In this document: positions 25,401 to 32,999 of the stretch, in pieces
Layout of the letters: every line of letters begins with the position of its first letter
How positions within the stretch are numbered: the first letter of the stretch is position 1
NCBI GenBank assembly: GCA_026874595.1
Contig: CM049306.1
Span: 86,751,142-86,815,141, forward strand
Length of the DNA: 64,000 nt
Origin: Sipunculus nudus
Taxonomy: Eukaryota; Annelida; Sipuncula; Golfingiida; Sipunculidae
Direction of reading: 5' to 3'
Translations under genes and position numbers: made by a program
The notes under the pieces: generated by a model
What the model saw: the letters and a program-made list of their open reading frames with translations, nothing else
The model's database searches: none
What the model was told of the DNA's origin: nothing

Positions 25401-28400
25401 TCCTGCAGACTGTTAGCACCACCTGGATTTTTTTTTAAATTTTGCACATTTTTTTTTTCCTCTTTTTTTTGAGACCTTCGAAGATGCGGTCATTCATTAA
25501 CTGGGCACAAATAGTAATCATTGGACCTCAATTCTTTTAACTTGGTATCCCAGGAAGTCCATGAAAAATCTTTTTGGAAACCTGAAATTAAGTCTTTGTT
25601 ACCCATATCCTTTGAGCTATGGGGCCTAGAATTACCTACAGGAATAATTAAGATTTTTACACAAAAGTTCCAGTATTTTAAGAACTAATGCATTGATCAT
25701 CATGATAACTTGCATGCATATTAATCATGGAGTGTTTAAACAGTTCCTGCAGACTGGTGGCACTTTAATTTTTTCAAATTATTTTGCATTTTCATTAAAT
25801 TTTTATTTTTGAGACCTTTATAATAATCTCTGTTACCCAAATCCTCTTGAGCTATTCTTCAGTTGAATTTGGATACCACCTATAAAATTTGGCATTTAGA
25901 TGATAAAATTCCTTTTGTGAATGTGATCCTAGTTGGCTGAGCATCATGACCCCTGGTCACTTGTTCATTTTGTACCAATCTTTTGGAAAAGTGAACCCCT
26001 AGATGTTTTCTACATTAGTAGCAGTTAAGTAGTAACAGAGACAAAATATTTTACAGGTGGTCTCCATGGATCCAGTATATATTCCAATATTTTCCTATCA
26101 AAATGCTCTGTAATTTCTTACACTTTTGGGAATTTAGGCACTATCTCCTATATTTTCCTGTGTTTTCTTGTGTTTCTGATAAAATGTCAATGTTACTATT
26201 GTAAACATTCAGTTCTCTTACCATGCAAGTGTGCATGAAGGATGGCATGTAAGATGACAAAATCAGGTTTACACTGAGCAAAGTGTGACTAAAAGTTTAA
26301 TATGATGGTAGGATGCATCTTAAGCAGAAGGCAATTTTTTTCTGTGGAAAGGCAAACCTGTATTTATGCCTTTCCCTTGGAAAGGCAAAACTTCAAAGAA
26401 ATACAATCCCTTTATCATAATATGAATATTTATATATGATAAAATAATTTCTTTGCTAAATTCACTTGTATTGCATTCCATTTGAAATAAGGTTTCAAAA
26501 TTTTTTCTCCACAGAAAAATGTTTATATAACACTGATGTGATTATATAAACATATTGTATATGACAGTGTTAGGTGGTGACATTTAGTATGAGGTTTATT
26601 TATGTAAGTTATTCTTTACAGGTTGGAGACCTGCGGGTTACGTTTGAGTATGCAGGCGTAAGTGGACAGCAGGGGTCAGTTTTAGGATCTGCAGACAAAG
26701 TAAGCTTCCTTGTAATTCCTTGAATCTTCTTTGATTAAACAATTATTTGTTGAGAATGAACATGAAGTTTTTGTCACATAGACCTCTGGTTTCAGTCCTA
26801 CTTGTGTCATACATTTTCATACATTTTCATAAAAGTTTGCTTGACAACCTTGAGCATTCATCATTACTCTGTCCCTCTTGTTGTTTCATTTCTGTCAGTA
26901 AGGCAGATGTTTTTCATCTGTTGTGACTGTGAATGTCAAAACTCCACCTTTTTTATACCAAAGCTTTAAAAGATTGTTATATTTTGGTGGCTCCAAATGA
27001 AAAATCTCTTTAAATCTCTTGAAACTTATATAAGCTTGTGAAATGTAATGTTTCAACACAGTATATTAAGCTTCAAATACTACTAAGATAAAGCACATAT
27101 TTAATCTCATTATGTCCTTTATTCCACTTGATCATGTGCTGTCTTTTATTATTCAGGTGAGTATTGTGGCAAAGCAGGCCGGAGCGCATTTAACCAAGTA
27201 TGAAACTGATGCCGGGAATGACCTAGAGATCCTGTATGAGGGAGAACTCTCAGCTCAGGTAACCATGACAACAGACTTAATTGTTATGCTCTGTTAGGAG
27301 TAATATACCCTGAACTAAAATGATGATTCAGTCCGTGAATATATGAGGAACAACACTGATTGTTTACAGAAAGCAGTATATGTTGACTGTGTTGTTGCCT
27401 CATACATAACCATGTTAGCATAATGTGAATGCTTCCTGTTATATATAAAAATATTAAAATATATAGACATTCATGCCCAGTGATGTAGGACTCGGGTATG
27501 GACTTGGACTTGAGTCCACTTTTTTAAGGACTCTGACTTGGACTTGAGGGTCCTGGACTCAGATTTGTACTCACACGTGAACAGACATACTAGTAAAGAG
27601 CACTTGTAACATAACATTTGTATGATTATCTAAAACATCATTTTTAAATTTCTTTTAATTAGAGGATTTGTTATGGACATAGACTGGGACTGGATTTCCA
27701 AATGACTTAGACTTGATGTAAAACTTTAGTATGAGTCCATCATGAGTGCAGTAGAAAAAAACTTTGTCACATACTATGAACACTTATGTACACGCACCAG
27801 CTACCAACAGAATGTTAGACATACAAGTTATGCAATATTTACCAAACCTTTGGGAGCTTAAGGTAATTTGTAGGGGTTGGGATTGGGGGTGGCTAATATA
27901 TTGAGGGTATATATACATATACCAAAACTTTGATGGCTAAAATGGACAGAACTGTTAGTTCACACTCAAATTCAGGAAAATTTAACCGTTGTAGCTTACA
28001 TGCAGAATTGGACTCTCAAGAGGATAGGGCATATAAATGATGTATAAAAGTTCAAGGATGTTAGTGCACTTACAGCAGGGAAATCCACTCATGTACTACA
28101 TGGAAACCAGCAAAAAGCGATCAAGGAAAATATCAGACATGTTTATTGACATCTCCATGTTTTCCATATAAAAATAATCTTTCCGGTTTAAAGTGTCAGT
28201 TCCAGATTTCTGTCTGTATTTTCCTTAATACTTCTTGGCCCTGAAGAAGGTGGACTTTGACTCAAACCTCAAGGACTCTGACTTGCACATGGACTCTGAG
28301 GTTGTGGACTCGACTACATCACTAATATATACTGGCAATATTACAGATTGTCATTTTCCTTGTATAACATTAAGACATTTTGCATGGAGACATAGGCCTT

Positions 28401-29473
28401 ATTTCATCATAATACAATGTACATCCGATCTTCATATATGTATGCAGGAGATCTTTGAGAAAGAGAAAGCCTCTAACGTGATGCTGACATGGATTCTCCG
28501 TATGGCTGGATGGTTCCTCATGTTTATTGGATTTGGGTTTGCGACTTCTATCGTTACAACATTAGGTCTGTACCTTACTTTGTAACAGTTTTAACTGTTT
28601 AACATTTCAGCCTTATTTAGTTAGGTATCTTAAATTAAAGTGAGCCATTTTCAGGGATAAATTCACAAATCACACATAGAGTACCTACATTATTTAAATT
28701 ATGACCAAATAAACCAGCTTTTGTTAAACCTAAGGCTATGTCAAGGTCTTTCAGTCAGCTCACTTCCAAATGAATAGGTTTTGATAATTTTAAATATTAT
28801 AGCCATAAAAATATGTGGTACATTGGCTTTTAAAGTCATGCATTCATCTAATTTCCTGTGGTGTCTAGTTTACTCTTCATATATAACTCCAGGTAATTTC
28901 TGTTAAGAAAAATTCTTATTATGCTGCTGTGACGGATGTACGAGTTTGTTAATCTGCAAGTTGTTAGAAAATGCAAGTGTTGACAAACCATATTAGGAGG
29001 GCCTCAATTACATTGTTTAGGTGGGCCCCTCACATGTTATAAACTCATGGATATAAACAAAAGGGGCACCCCATGTGATGTGGTATCTTCTGGCATATTT
29101 TTATCAAATGTTCAAGAGATGATCTTCAATTAAAAGATGTCAGATAACAGGATAGCCGCTTTAAATGAAATTTATATTGACTAAATTATAGGTATAATAA
29201 TCAATGTATGTCTATCATCAGCTTATCATGTGCTGATATCTCTGATTTTATCTTTCAGTTGATTGGCTGCCCATTGTGAGAGAGCTCGTTGCCATGGGAG
29301 TGTATGCCCTCAATATGACCCTGTCCATCAGTTTTTCGTTGACAATTATTGCTTTGGGCTGGATCCGCTACCGTCCATTGCTGGGGATGGCCATATTGGT
29401 CTGTGCCTGCACTCCATTTATCATATCCAAGGTCAAAGCAAGGTCAGCCACACACCGTAAGGACAAATATTGA
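10436..29473 (+). CDS. TMEM43: TMEM43 (LUMA), complete, 12 coding exons, 410 aa
   Basis: Spliced plus-strand gene. Exons: 10436-10450, 16073-16240, 17288-17422, 20810-20904, 21370-21419, 22346-22412, 23440-23510, 24491-24609, 26622-26699, 27157-27258, 28448-28565 and 29259-29473. They total 1,233 bases and join in frame at GT-AG introns to 410 residues (human about 400). The first membrane segment lies near residues 40-60 (GASLYGILIGIALIVIASII) and is followed by FTNEGRAVQTAKSL, where human has FTNEGRALKTATSL. A long lumenal domain carries VKLRRKVEMYQWIE, TDWRSHVVDS, VQVGNFYLSKGLI and VGDLRVTFEYAGVSG, all close to human. Three C-terminal membrane segments follow, including LGWIRYRPLLG. Known family role: inner nuclear membrane/ER protein that binds emerin and lamins. 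The introns are repeat-laden but the splice sites are intact, so the gene looks functional. Confidence 0.95.
10900..10918. repeat. Poly-G tract in TMEM43 intron 1
   Basis: A G run of about 17 bases. It is followed by GC-richer sequence with near-complementary words (GCGACCCCCACCATGTGACC and GGTCACAGGAAGGGACCCGC), suggesting a degenerate inverted-repeat element at about 10,900-11,045. Confidence 0.6.
14155..14300. repeat. Fragment of GTTAGCA/TTTTGATGGAATTT repeat
   Basis: Contains GGTTGGTTTGTCTGTTAGCA, then TTTTGATGGAATTTGTTGGA, then TTGATCACC, in the same order as the longer copy at 52,500-52,780. A short copy of its left part is at 44,344-44,390. It is a dispersed noncoding element inside TMEM43 intron 1. 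Confidence 0.6.
16073..16240 (+). CDS. TMEM43: TMEM43 exon 2 (N-terminus and first membrane segment)
   Basis: Acceptor TGCGTTTCAG, donor GTACTT, 168 bases, phase 0 on both sides. It encodes the cytoplasmic/nuclear N-terminus, NFFQRVGASLYG, and the hydrophobic segment ending FTNE, which is nearly invariant in TMEM43. Confidence 0.95.
16490..16950. repeat. Dispersed repeat in TMEM43 intron 2
   Basis: Shares ordered words with 21,785-22,290: GGTATAC, TCTGTC/CCATCCGTCTG, TTTTCATGAAACTC, AATATTAACCAATACAGTTT, CTCACCT, GAGGTTAGAGGT/GAGGTTACAGGT and GCTCTTGTT. The two copies are colinear and diverged, and both are intronic in TMEM43. Confidence 0.65.
17288..17422 (+). CDS. TMEM43: TMEM43 exon 3
   Basis: Acceptor TTTGTAG, donor GTAAGA, 135 bases, phase 0. 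It encodes GRAVQTAKSLDEGLQAVVHL to LVHLSGELRTDR, matching the human GRALKTATSLAEGL and LVHIIGALRTSK blocks at the start of the lumenal domain. Confidence 0.95.
17545..17690. mobile_element. CAGTGATGTA-family MITE fragment (one end)
   Basis: Starts TTAGTGATGTAGTTGAGTCC and continues with the family's GAGTCC/AAGTCC word pattern for about 140 bp. I did not find the opposite end. It lies in TMEM43 intron 3. Confidence 0.55.
18056..18388 (-). mobile_element. TTAA-MITE relative, truncated, inverted copy
   Basis: This is the reverse complement of about 36,778-37,075. Shared words include AATTCAACAAGGGCA, CAAGTGACCTTTC, GGAAGCCAGAAATCACATAA and AAAGGTAGGTGAATGGGCACC. The terminal TTAAAGG of the fuller copy is missing at this end. 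Confidence 0.65.
18429..18605. mobile_element. Tigger/pogo-type MITE, 177 bp
   Basis: Starts CAGTGGAATCCCGCCTTCGG and ends GTATTTGTGGGGTTCCACTA, flanked by TA on both sides (18427-18428 and 18606-18607). Internal words such as ACAATTACGACCAC match the larger element at 48,097-49,315, so it is an internally deleted relative. Confidence 0.75.
18794..19225. mobile_element. MITE with TTCGCGAGG terminal repeats
   Basis: The left end CTGTTGTTGCCTTTTTGTTC is followed by GCGAGGG and TTCGCGAT. The right end is the inverted counterpart, with CTCGCGAATATGAAGCCAAC and then CACAG. TA is present directly outside both ends (18792-18793 and 19226-19227), fitting a mariner/Tc1-type target duplication. A related TTCGCGAGGGTTCCATC fragment is at about 59,325. 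Confidence 0.7.
19230..20000. repeat. Tandem/segmental repeat block in TMEM43 intron 3
   Basis: Units with ACCACCTGCAACCATTTTT, ACTCATATCTC, CCTAAAATTTTGC and AGGCTGCAGACATC recur three to four times at roughly 200-280 base spacing, alternating between two related sub-units. It is noncoding, and the unit borders are diffuse. Confidence 0.65.
20388..20628 (-). mobile_element. tRNA-derived SINE, family A, copy 1
   Basis: Read on the minus strand it has a tRNA-like head with a B-box-like GGTTTGATTC, a body with CTCTGGTTCCCTGGTTTCCT, and a tail TAGTTACTATAACTAGTTAT followed by AAATAAATA. It is about 240 bp and matches the copies at 38,873 and 55,188. It lies in antisense orientation in TMEM43 intron 3. 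Confidence 0.75.
20810..20904 (+). CDS. TMEM43: TMEM43 exon 4
   Basis: Acceptor CTCTTCAG, donor GTAAGG, 95 bases, exits in phase 2. It encodes DEMYGVAVNAVKLRRKVEMY followed by QWIEHEHR. Human has VHLPAVKLRRHVEMYQWVE. Confidence 0.95.
21370..21419 (+). CDS. TMEM43: TMEM43 exon 5
   Basis: A 50-base exon with acceptor CTCCTCAG and donor GTGAGT, entering in phase 2 and leaving in phase 1. It encodes EYNEGDRTRVETSYSY, parallel to human REYTEDGQVKKETRYSYN. Confidence 0.93.
21480..21600. mobile_element. Diverged Tigger-like MITE fragment
   Basis: Contains ACAACCATCCTGCTTTTACA and ACAACCACTTTGG facing GGTGGTTGTGGTTTTGAG and TTTTTCTGTA. The inverted GTGGTTGT pattern resembles the 18,429 and 33,494 elements, but the terminal CAGTGGAA is eroded. 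Confidence 0.4.
21785..22290. repeat. Dispersed repeat in TMEM43 intron 5, second copy
   Basis: Colinear with 16,490-16,950 over several hundred bases, including AATATTAACCAATACAGTTT. It has no open reading frame of note. Borders are approximate. Confidence 0.65.
22346..22412 (+). CDS. TMEM43: TMEM43 exon 6
   Basis: A 67-base exon with acceptor CTCTTTCAG and donor GTATGT, phase 1 to phase 2. It encodes TDWRSHVVDSRSFNNPSKSN, matching the human TEWRSEIINSKNF block. Confidence 0.93.
23440..23510 (+). CDS. TMEM43: TMEM43 exon 7
   Basis: A 71-base exon with acceptor GTATTTCAG and donor GTAGAG, phase 2 to phase 1. It encodes SFEVESKDYEAASVQVGNFY followed by LSK, matching human FVQIGRFFLSSG. Confidence 0.93.
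23700..23830. repeat. Fragment of the GGTGGCACCACC-associated repeat
   Basis: GAGCTGTATCAATGGGC, CATCATCTGGTTGTCTGACC and AATAGGGCACAAATCATAAT resemble the block at 25,010-25,170. It is a short diverged copy in a TMEM43 intron. Confidence 0.45.
24491..24609 (+). CDS. TMEM43: TMEM43 exon 8
   Basis: A 119-base exon with acceptor CTATTTGTAG and donor GTAAGA, phase 1 to phase 0. It encodes LIGHISHFHQIDAKVLPKNV and then IFNGKFYHTKDPVKPQ. The FYHT motif aligns with human FFYHSENPKYPE. Confidence 0.93.
25010..26000. repeat. Tandem block of a ~360-bp dispersed repeat
   Basis: The sequence from GACCTTTAAAGATGTGGTCA through CCCATATCCTTTGAGCTATG, AATTAAAAATTTGATAC and GATCATGGAGTGTTTCATCA recurs twice, at a spacing of about 360 bases, with a third partial copy near 25,800. 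An inverted relative lies at 32,030-32,960. It is noncoding and lies in TMEM43 intron 8. Confidence 0.7.
26622..26699 (+). CDS. TMEM43: TMEM43 exon 9
   Basis: A 78-base exon in phase 0 with acceptor TTCTTTACAG and donor GTAAGC. It encodes VGDLRVTFEYAGVSGQQGSV, parallel to human VGDLRVSFSYAGLSGDD. Confidence 0.95.
27157..27258 (+). CDS. TMEM43: TMEM43 exon 10
   Basis: A 102-base exon in phase 0 with acceptor TTATTATTCAG and donor GTAACC. It encodes VSIVAKQAGAHLTKYETDAG and ends LEILYEGELSAQ. Human has [20 protein letters not shown] and LLLLHHGDFSAEE. Confidence 0.93.
27478..28324. mobile_element. Long CAGTGATGTA-family element, ~850 bp
   Basis: Begins CAGTGATGTAGGACTCGGGT and ends GGACTCGACTACATCACTA, with GAGTCC-rich arms of 70-250 bp. 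The ~550-bp centre is AT-rich without a transposase. No clear 8-bp target duplication remains (TTCATGCC versus ATATATAC). It lies in TMEM43 intron 10. Confidence 0.65.
28448..28565 (+). CDS. TMEM43: TMEM43 exon 11 (second membrane segment)
   Basis: A 118-base exon with acceptor ATGTATGCAG and donor GTCTGT, leaving in phase 1. It encodes EIFEKEKASNVMLTWILRMA followed by the hydrophobic GWFLMFIGFGFATSIVTTL. Human has [22 protein letters not shown]. The GTCTGT donor is weaker than the others in the gene. Confidence 0.93.
28925..29162 (+). mobile_element. TTAA-MITE relative, partial copy
   Basis: GATGTACGAGTTTGTTAATC, AATGCAAGTGTTGACAAACC, ATGGATATAAACAAAAGGGG and TGGTATCTTCTGGC follow the same order as in 36,885-37,210, with many substitutions. 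It lies in TMEM43 intron 11. Confidence 0.5.
29259..29473 (+). CDS. TMEM43: TMEM43 exon 12 (last two membrane segments, stop)
   Basis: Acceptor ATCTTTCAG; the split codon gives VDWLPIVRELV, the counterpart of human VDWFPVFRDLV. Two hydrophobic segments follow, with LGWIRYRPLLG between them, then a basic tail HRKDKY and a TGA at 29471-29473. The serine at predicted residue 364 aligns with human S358. Confidence 0.95.
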
Positions 29474-31690
29474 AGTAGATGTTGTGGACGAGAGGCACAA
29501 AGTAAATGAGATTAAATTTATTGATAAAACTGGTACGATGTTAAAGCTTTTACATTAAAACAGAGATAAATTAGAATAATCCATTATACATGTGCTCATT
29601 GCATCAGACTATTGATAAATAGCACTAATTCATATCTGTATATAGTAATATACACAGTAAAACCCCACACACTATTCACACATTTAAACTGACCACCCTC
29701 CTTTCAATAGGCCAGTAAAACTACAGCTGTACACTGTTGCACCACAACTCTGTAATACAAATTTATAAAAAAAAAGTCTTCATCAGGTGTCTATATATCA
29801 ATACTTTGATGATACTTTTTCATTCCGTTGAAAGCAACATCAGAAATTTAATCAGACTCTCTGCAGTATATAATTTATGTAATATGATACATCATTGGTC
29901 AGACACATTAACCAGCATCTCATTGGCTAAACTTTGCATAATTAAACTAATAGGTAAGGGGTATCACGTGAACATTGAAATTTGTATATGGAGTAGAAAT
30001 GCATTTTACAAAAGCAAGTTCAGTAAATTTTGTGTGAACAAGAAAGAACAAGATTTGGAATCTAAACTAATACACATTGTTTGTATCATACCATAGTGTT
30101 GTCAGTAGTTGTTTGTTAGCTGGGTTTTACTGTATTCAAGCTATCTTGGTTCGAACAGTATAGATAAAATTCTTTTGGTTGTGGGTGTAACAAAGATTAT
30201 ATTTAGCATCGGGTTCTCTTCTTTTCAGCATCCTGTGATGCTGTGTCATGTCAGCAGTATTAGAAACCATCCTTTACATTGTATATTAAATACTTGTTTA
30301 AGTTTATTTCTAACTCAGTCAGCTTAATTTTAGGAAGAAGTCTGCAAGCGTCAATGCAGAGATCAACATTGACTAATAGACAAGGCAAACACATTGTCTA
30401 GAAGGACTTGTTATATATGCATTGTGATATAAACTCATCAATTTTGTTATAAGTCACTCTGTTCAGTTGAATGTGTTCTTAAAGCTTCCTTTAATGCTGT
30501 TTTTGTTTTAAAAGCATATATCCTGAAGAGATAAATCTGGTCATCCTAAATGCTTTTCACTTTTATATCTATATTTAAATTGTTGTAGGTTTCTAACTCA
30601 CTGTAAAGATGGAGATATATTCTATTTTTGTGTCAGAGCTGTCAATATATTTCCCTGTTATATTACAGTGTATTGGAGGAGTGAATTGTCACAGTTATAA
30701 ACATGACAAAAAAAAATCTCTTTGATTTTTCACAACTTTGAATGAATAGGAATTTTAGAAAAGAACAGTTTTTCATAATTTTCTGTTTTCACTCTCTTTG
30801 AAACAAAGATTTATACATAAATATTCACTAATAGTACAGAGCAAAAAGACTTTTTATTCTCAGATATTTTGTTACATTATAATCAGATCTCATGCCTTTT
30901 CATTATTTAGTAGTTTTTTATGTATACTATGGTATGAATATATGTATGATACCAGTTAGGTTTGTTAGTGTTTTACTCTGGAAATATTAGGTTGGGCTCT
31001 TAAGGCAAACTTTGTTTTTCTTTAGAATATCATGTGTGGGTTATATTGTCAGAAAAGACACTGATGATTAATTTAATTAAGACAACATACATGCACACAA
31101 AAAGTTAAATACATATGAAGGTGTTGATGGTGTGTCATCTCTTTGCAGAAGTTCAAATTAGTTCCTTTTCTAGTCCACAGGTGGCAGCACATTTCAGTAT
31201 GTCCTGCATTTGGTACCAATCCATTGGTCCATAATCTTTTATATATACATAAACTGGATTATCCTTAAAAAGGCATTATTTTACAGCTAATGGTTTGTCT
31301 AATACTTGATTTTGACATATTGTTAGCTACAGGTAGAGTTAAGGGTTGTCAATATACATATCACAGCTGTCAAATAATGTTGTGCAACATAACTTTTCGT
31401 TTATGTATATTTTGTGATCTGTTTATTGTTTAACCTCAGGTGCTTTCTTTTCATGAAGATTTTCACTGTGCATGCTGCTTGTGTACAAAATCAAAAGAAA
31501 CATTTTTACTTTTGCTAGGAACCAATGCAAAGAAACCTGTCTTAGTTTACTTCTTATGATTTAGTTGTGTATGGAATATCTGCAGATGTTCATATCCTGT
31601 CTAATTATACTGATATTGTTTTTTTATTTCAAGTTTTTTGGTGACTTTGCTTGCTGGTTGTCTGCTTGTTAAATAATAAAATACTGTTTT
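29474..31690 (+). other. Probable TMEM43 3'UTR
   Basis: No AATAAA occurs between the stop codon and AATAAA at 31675-31680, so a 3'UTR of about 2.2 kb is the simplest reading. Shorter forms using variant signals such as ATTAAA are possible. The region is AT-rich with no coding sequence that I can recognise, and it includes a fragment resembling a Tigger-type end (CAGTAAAACCCCACACA) near 29,657. Confidence 0.4.
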
Positions 31691-32029
31691 CCAAGGAGGA
31701 GTTAAGTTTTATCTGAAAAATATTATATTGACTACAGTCTTGAAAAATATTAAATAATAACTATAGTGTGTTCCAAAGGTTAGATTGCCCCTGGACTGTT
31801 TTAGATTATTTTTCACATCAGTTGATGATGAAAAGTTACCTGTGTTCATAATGAAAAGTTTCCTTTAAGGTGACTGTAGGGCATAACCAAAATGAAAGCA
31901 ACATAATACCTTGCAGATAAATTGAGAAAAATAATTTGTTCACTGATTTTGTGGGCCCAGGACACCATTCACATGCCCAGTGCCTTCCTAGATGGTGCAT
32001 TAGAATATTCTAGGCCTAACAGATATAAT

Positions 32030-32960
32030 TTTTACCCTGTCTGACACACTTGGTACTCAAAATCATGTTTTCAGCCAGTAGTTTGCTGAATATAGGTCAT
32101 AGTAACCTAATTTCAGATTTCCAAGGAGATTTGCATAGGACCTCCTCAGATGTTAAGTCAGAAGTTTTTAGGTCTAATGGTTACACTGTTTGTGCCCTGT
32201 TAACTACCAGACTGCTTCATTTGAAGGTTTCAAAAATAGAGAAAAAAATGTATTAAAAATTAGAAAAATAAAGTGGCACCACCAGTCTTCAGGACCTGAT
32301 GAAACACTCCATGATCAATATGCATGAAGGAATCATTGCAATCAAAGCATTAGATACTGGAGCTTTTGTATCAAATTTTTAATTTATTCTGGGGGTACTT
32401 ACAAGTCCCATAGCTTTGAGAATATAGGTCGCAGTGACTTAATTTCAGATGTCCAGGCAACCATCAAGTTTTGTGTGCCATCTGTCTCGGTGCTAAAAAT
32501 CATGTTTTTTTTAGCCATTAGCTCACAGTCACCATTACCTTATTTCTGGTTTCCACATAGATTTGCCCAAGACTTTCCTCAATGTAAAGTTAAGATTCTA
32601 GGGCTAGAGGATACATTTTGTACCTACCTGATTTTCAGGGTGCTCAAAATCATATTTTTGGCCCTAGTTTGCAGAATATTTCACTATGACCTAAGGTTCC
32701 ATGGCAATTTACCCAGGATCTCCCTGAAAGTCTTGTTACAAGATTATAGGCCAATTGGATACAATTTGTGCCCCATCTGCCAAAATGTTTTTGGCTCTTT
32801 AATAGTTCGTAAAATATAGGTCACCATAGCCTTATTTCAGGTTTCCAAGGATTTGCCTAGAATCTACCTGGATGTACAGTTAGAAGTTTCTAGGTCCAGC
32901 AATTACGATTTGTGCCCTACTAACAGATGACTGGCTGGCTTGACGACGGACAAAGAGTGA
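32030..32960 (-). repeat. Inverted relative of the 25-26 kb repeat block
   Basis: The segment at 32,270-32,400, with GATGAAACACTCCATGATCA and ATCAAATTTTTAATTTATTC, is the reverse complement of about 25,290-25,430. Adjacent units with CAAAATCATGTTTT, ATATAGGTCA and TTTGTGCCC are repeated about four times. It lies just downstream of TMEM43. Confidence 0.65.
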
Positions 32961-32999
32961 TCACTCAAAGTGATTTGACAAGAGTGGTAGAACTGCTTA

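Noticed and set aside
27112-27297. 61-codon frame starting MSFIPLDH
   Set aside because: It is intron sequence read through into and past TMEM43 exon 10 (27157-27258).
28235-28585. 116-codon plus-strand frame starting MALKKVDF
   Set aside because: It is a read-through of a MITE arm and intron into TMEM43 exon 11. The exon starts at 28448 with a clear acceptor.
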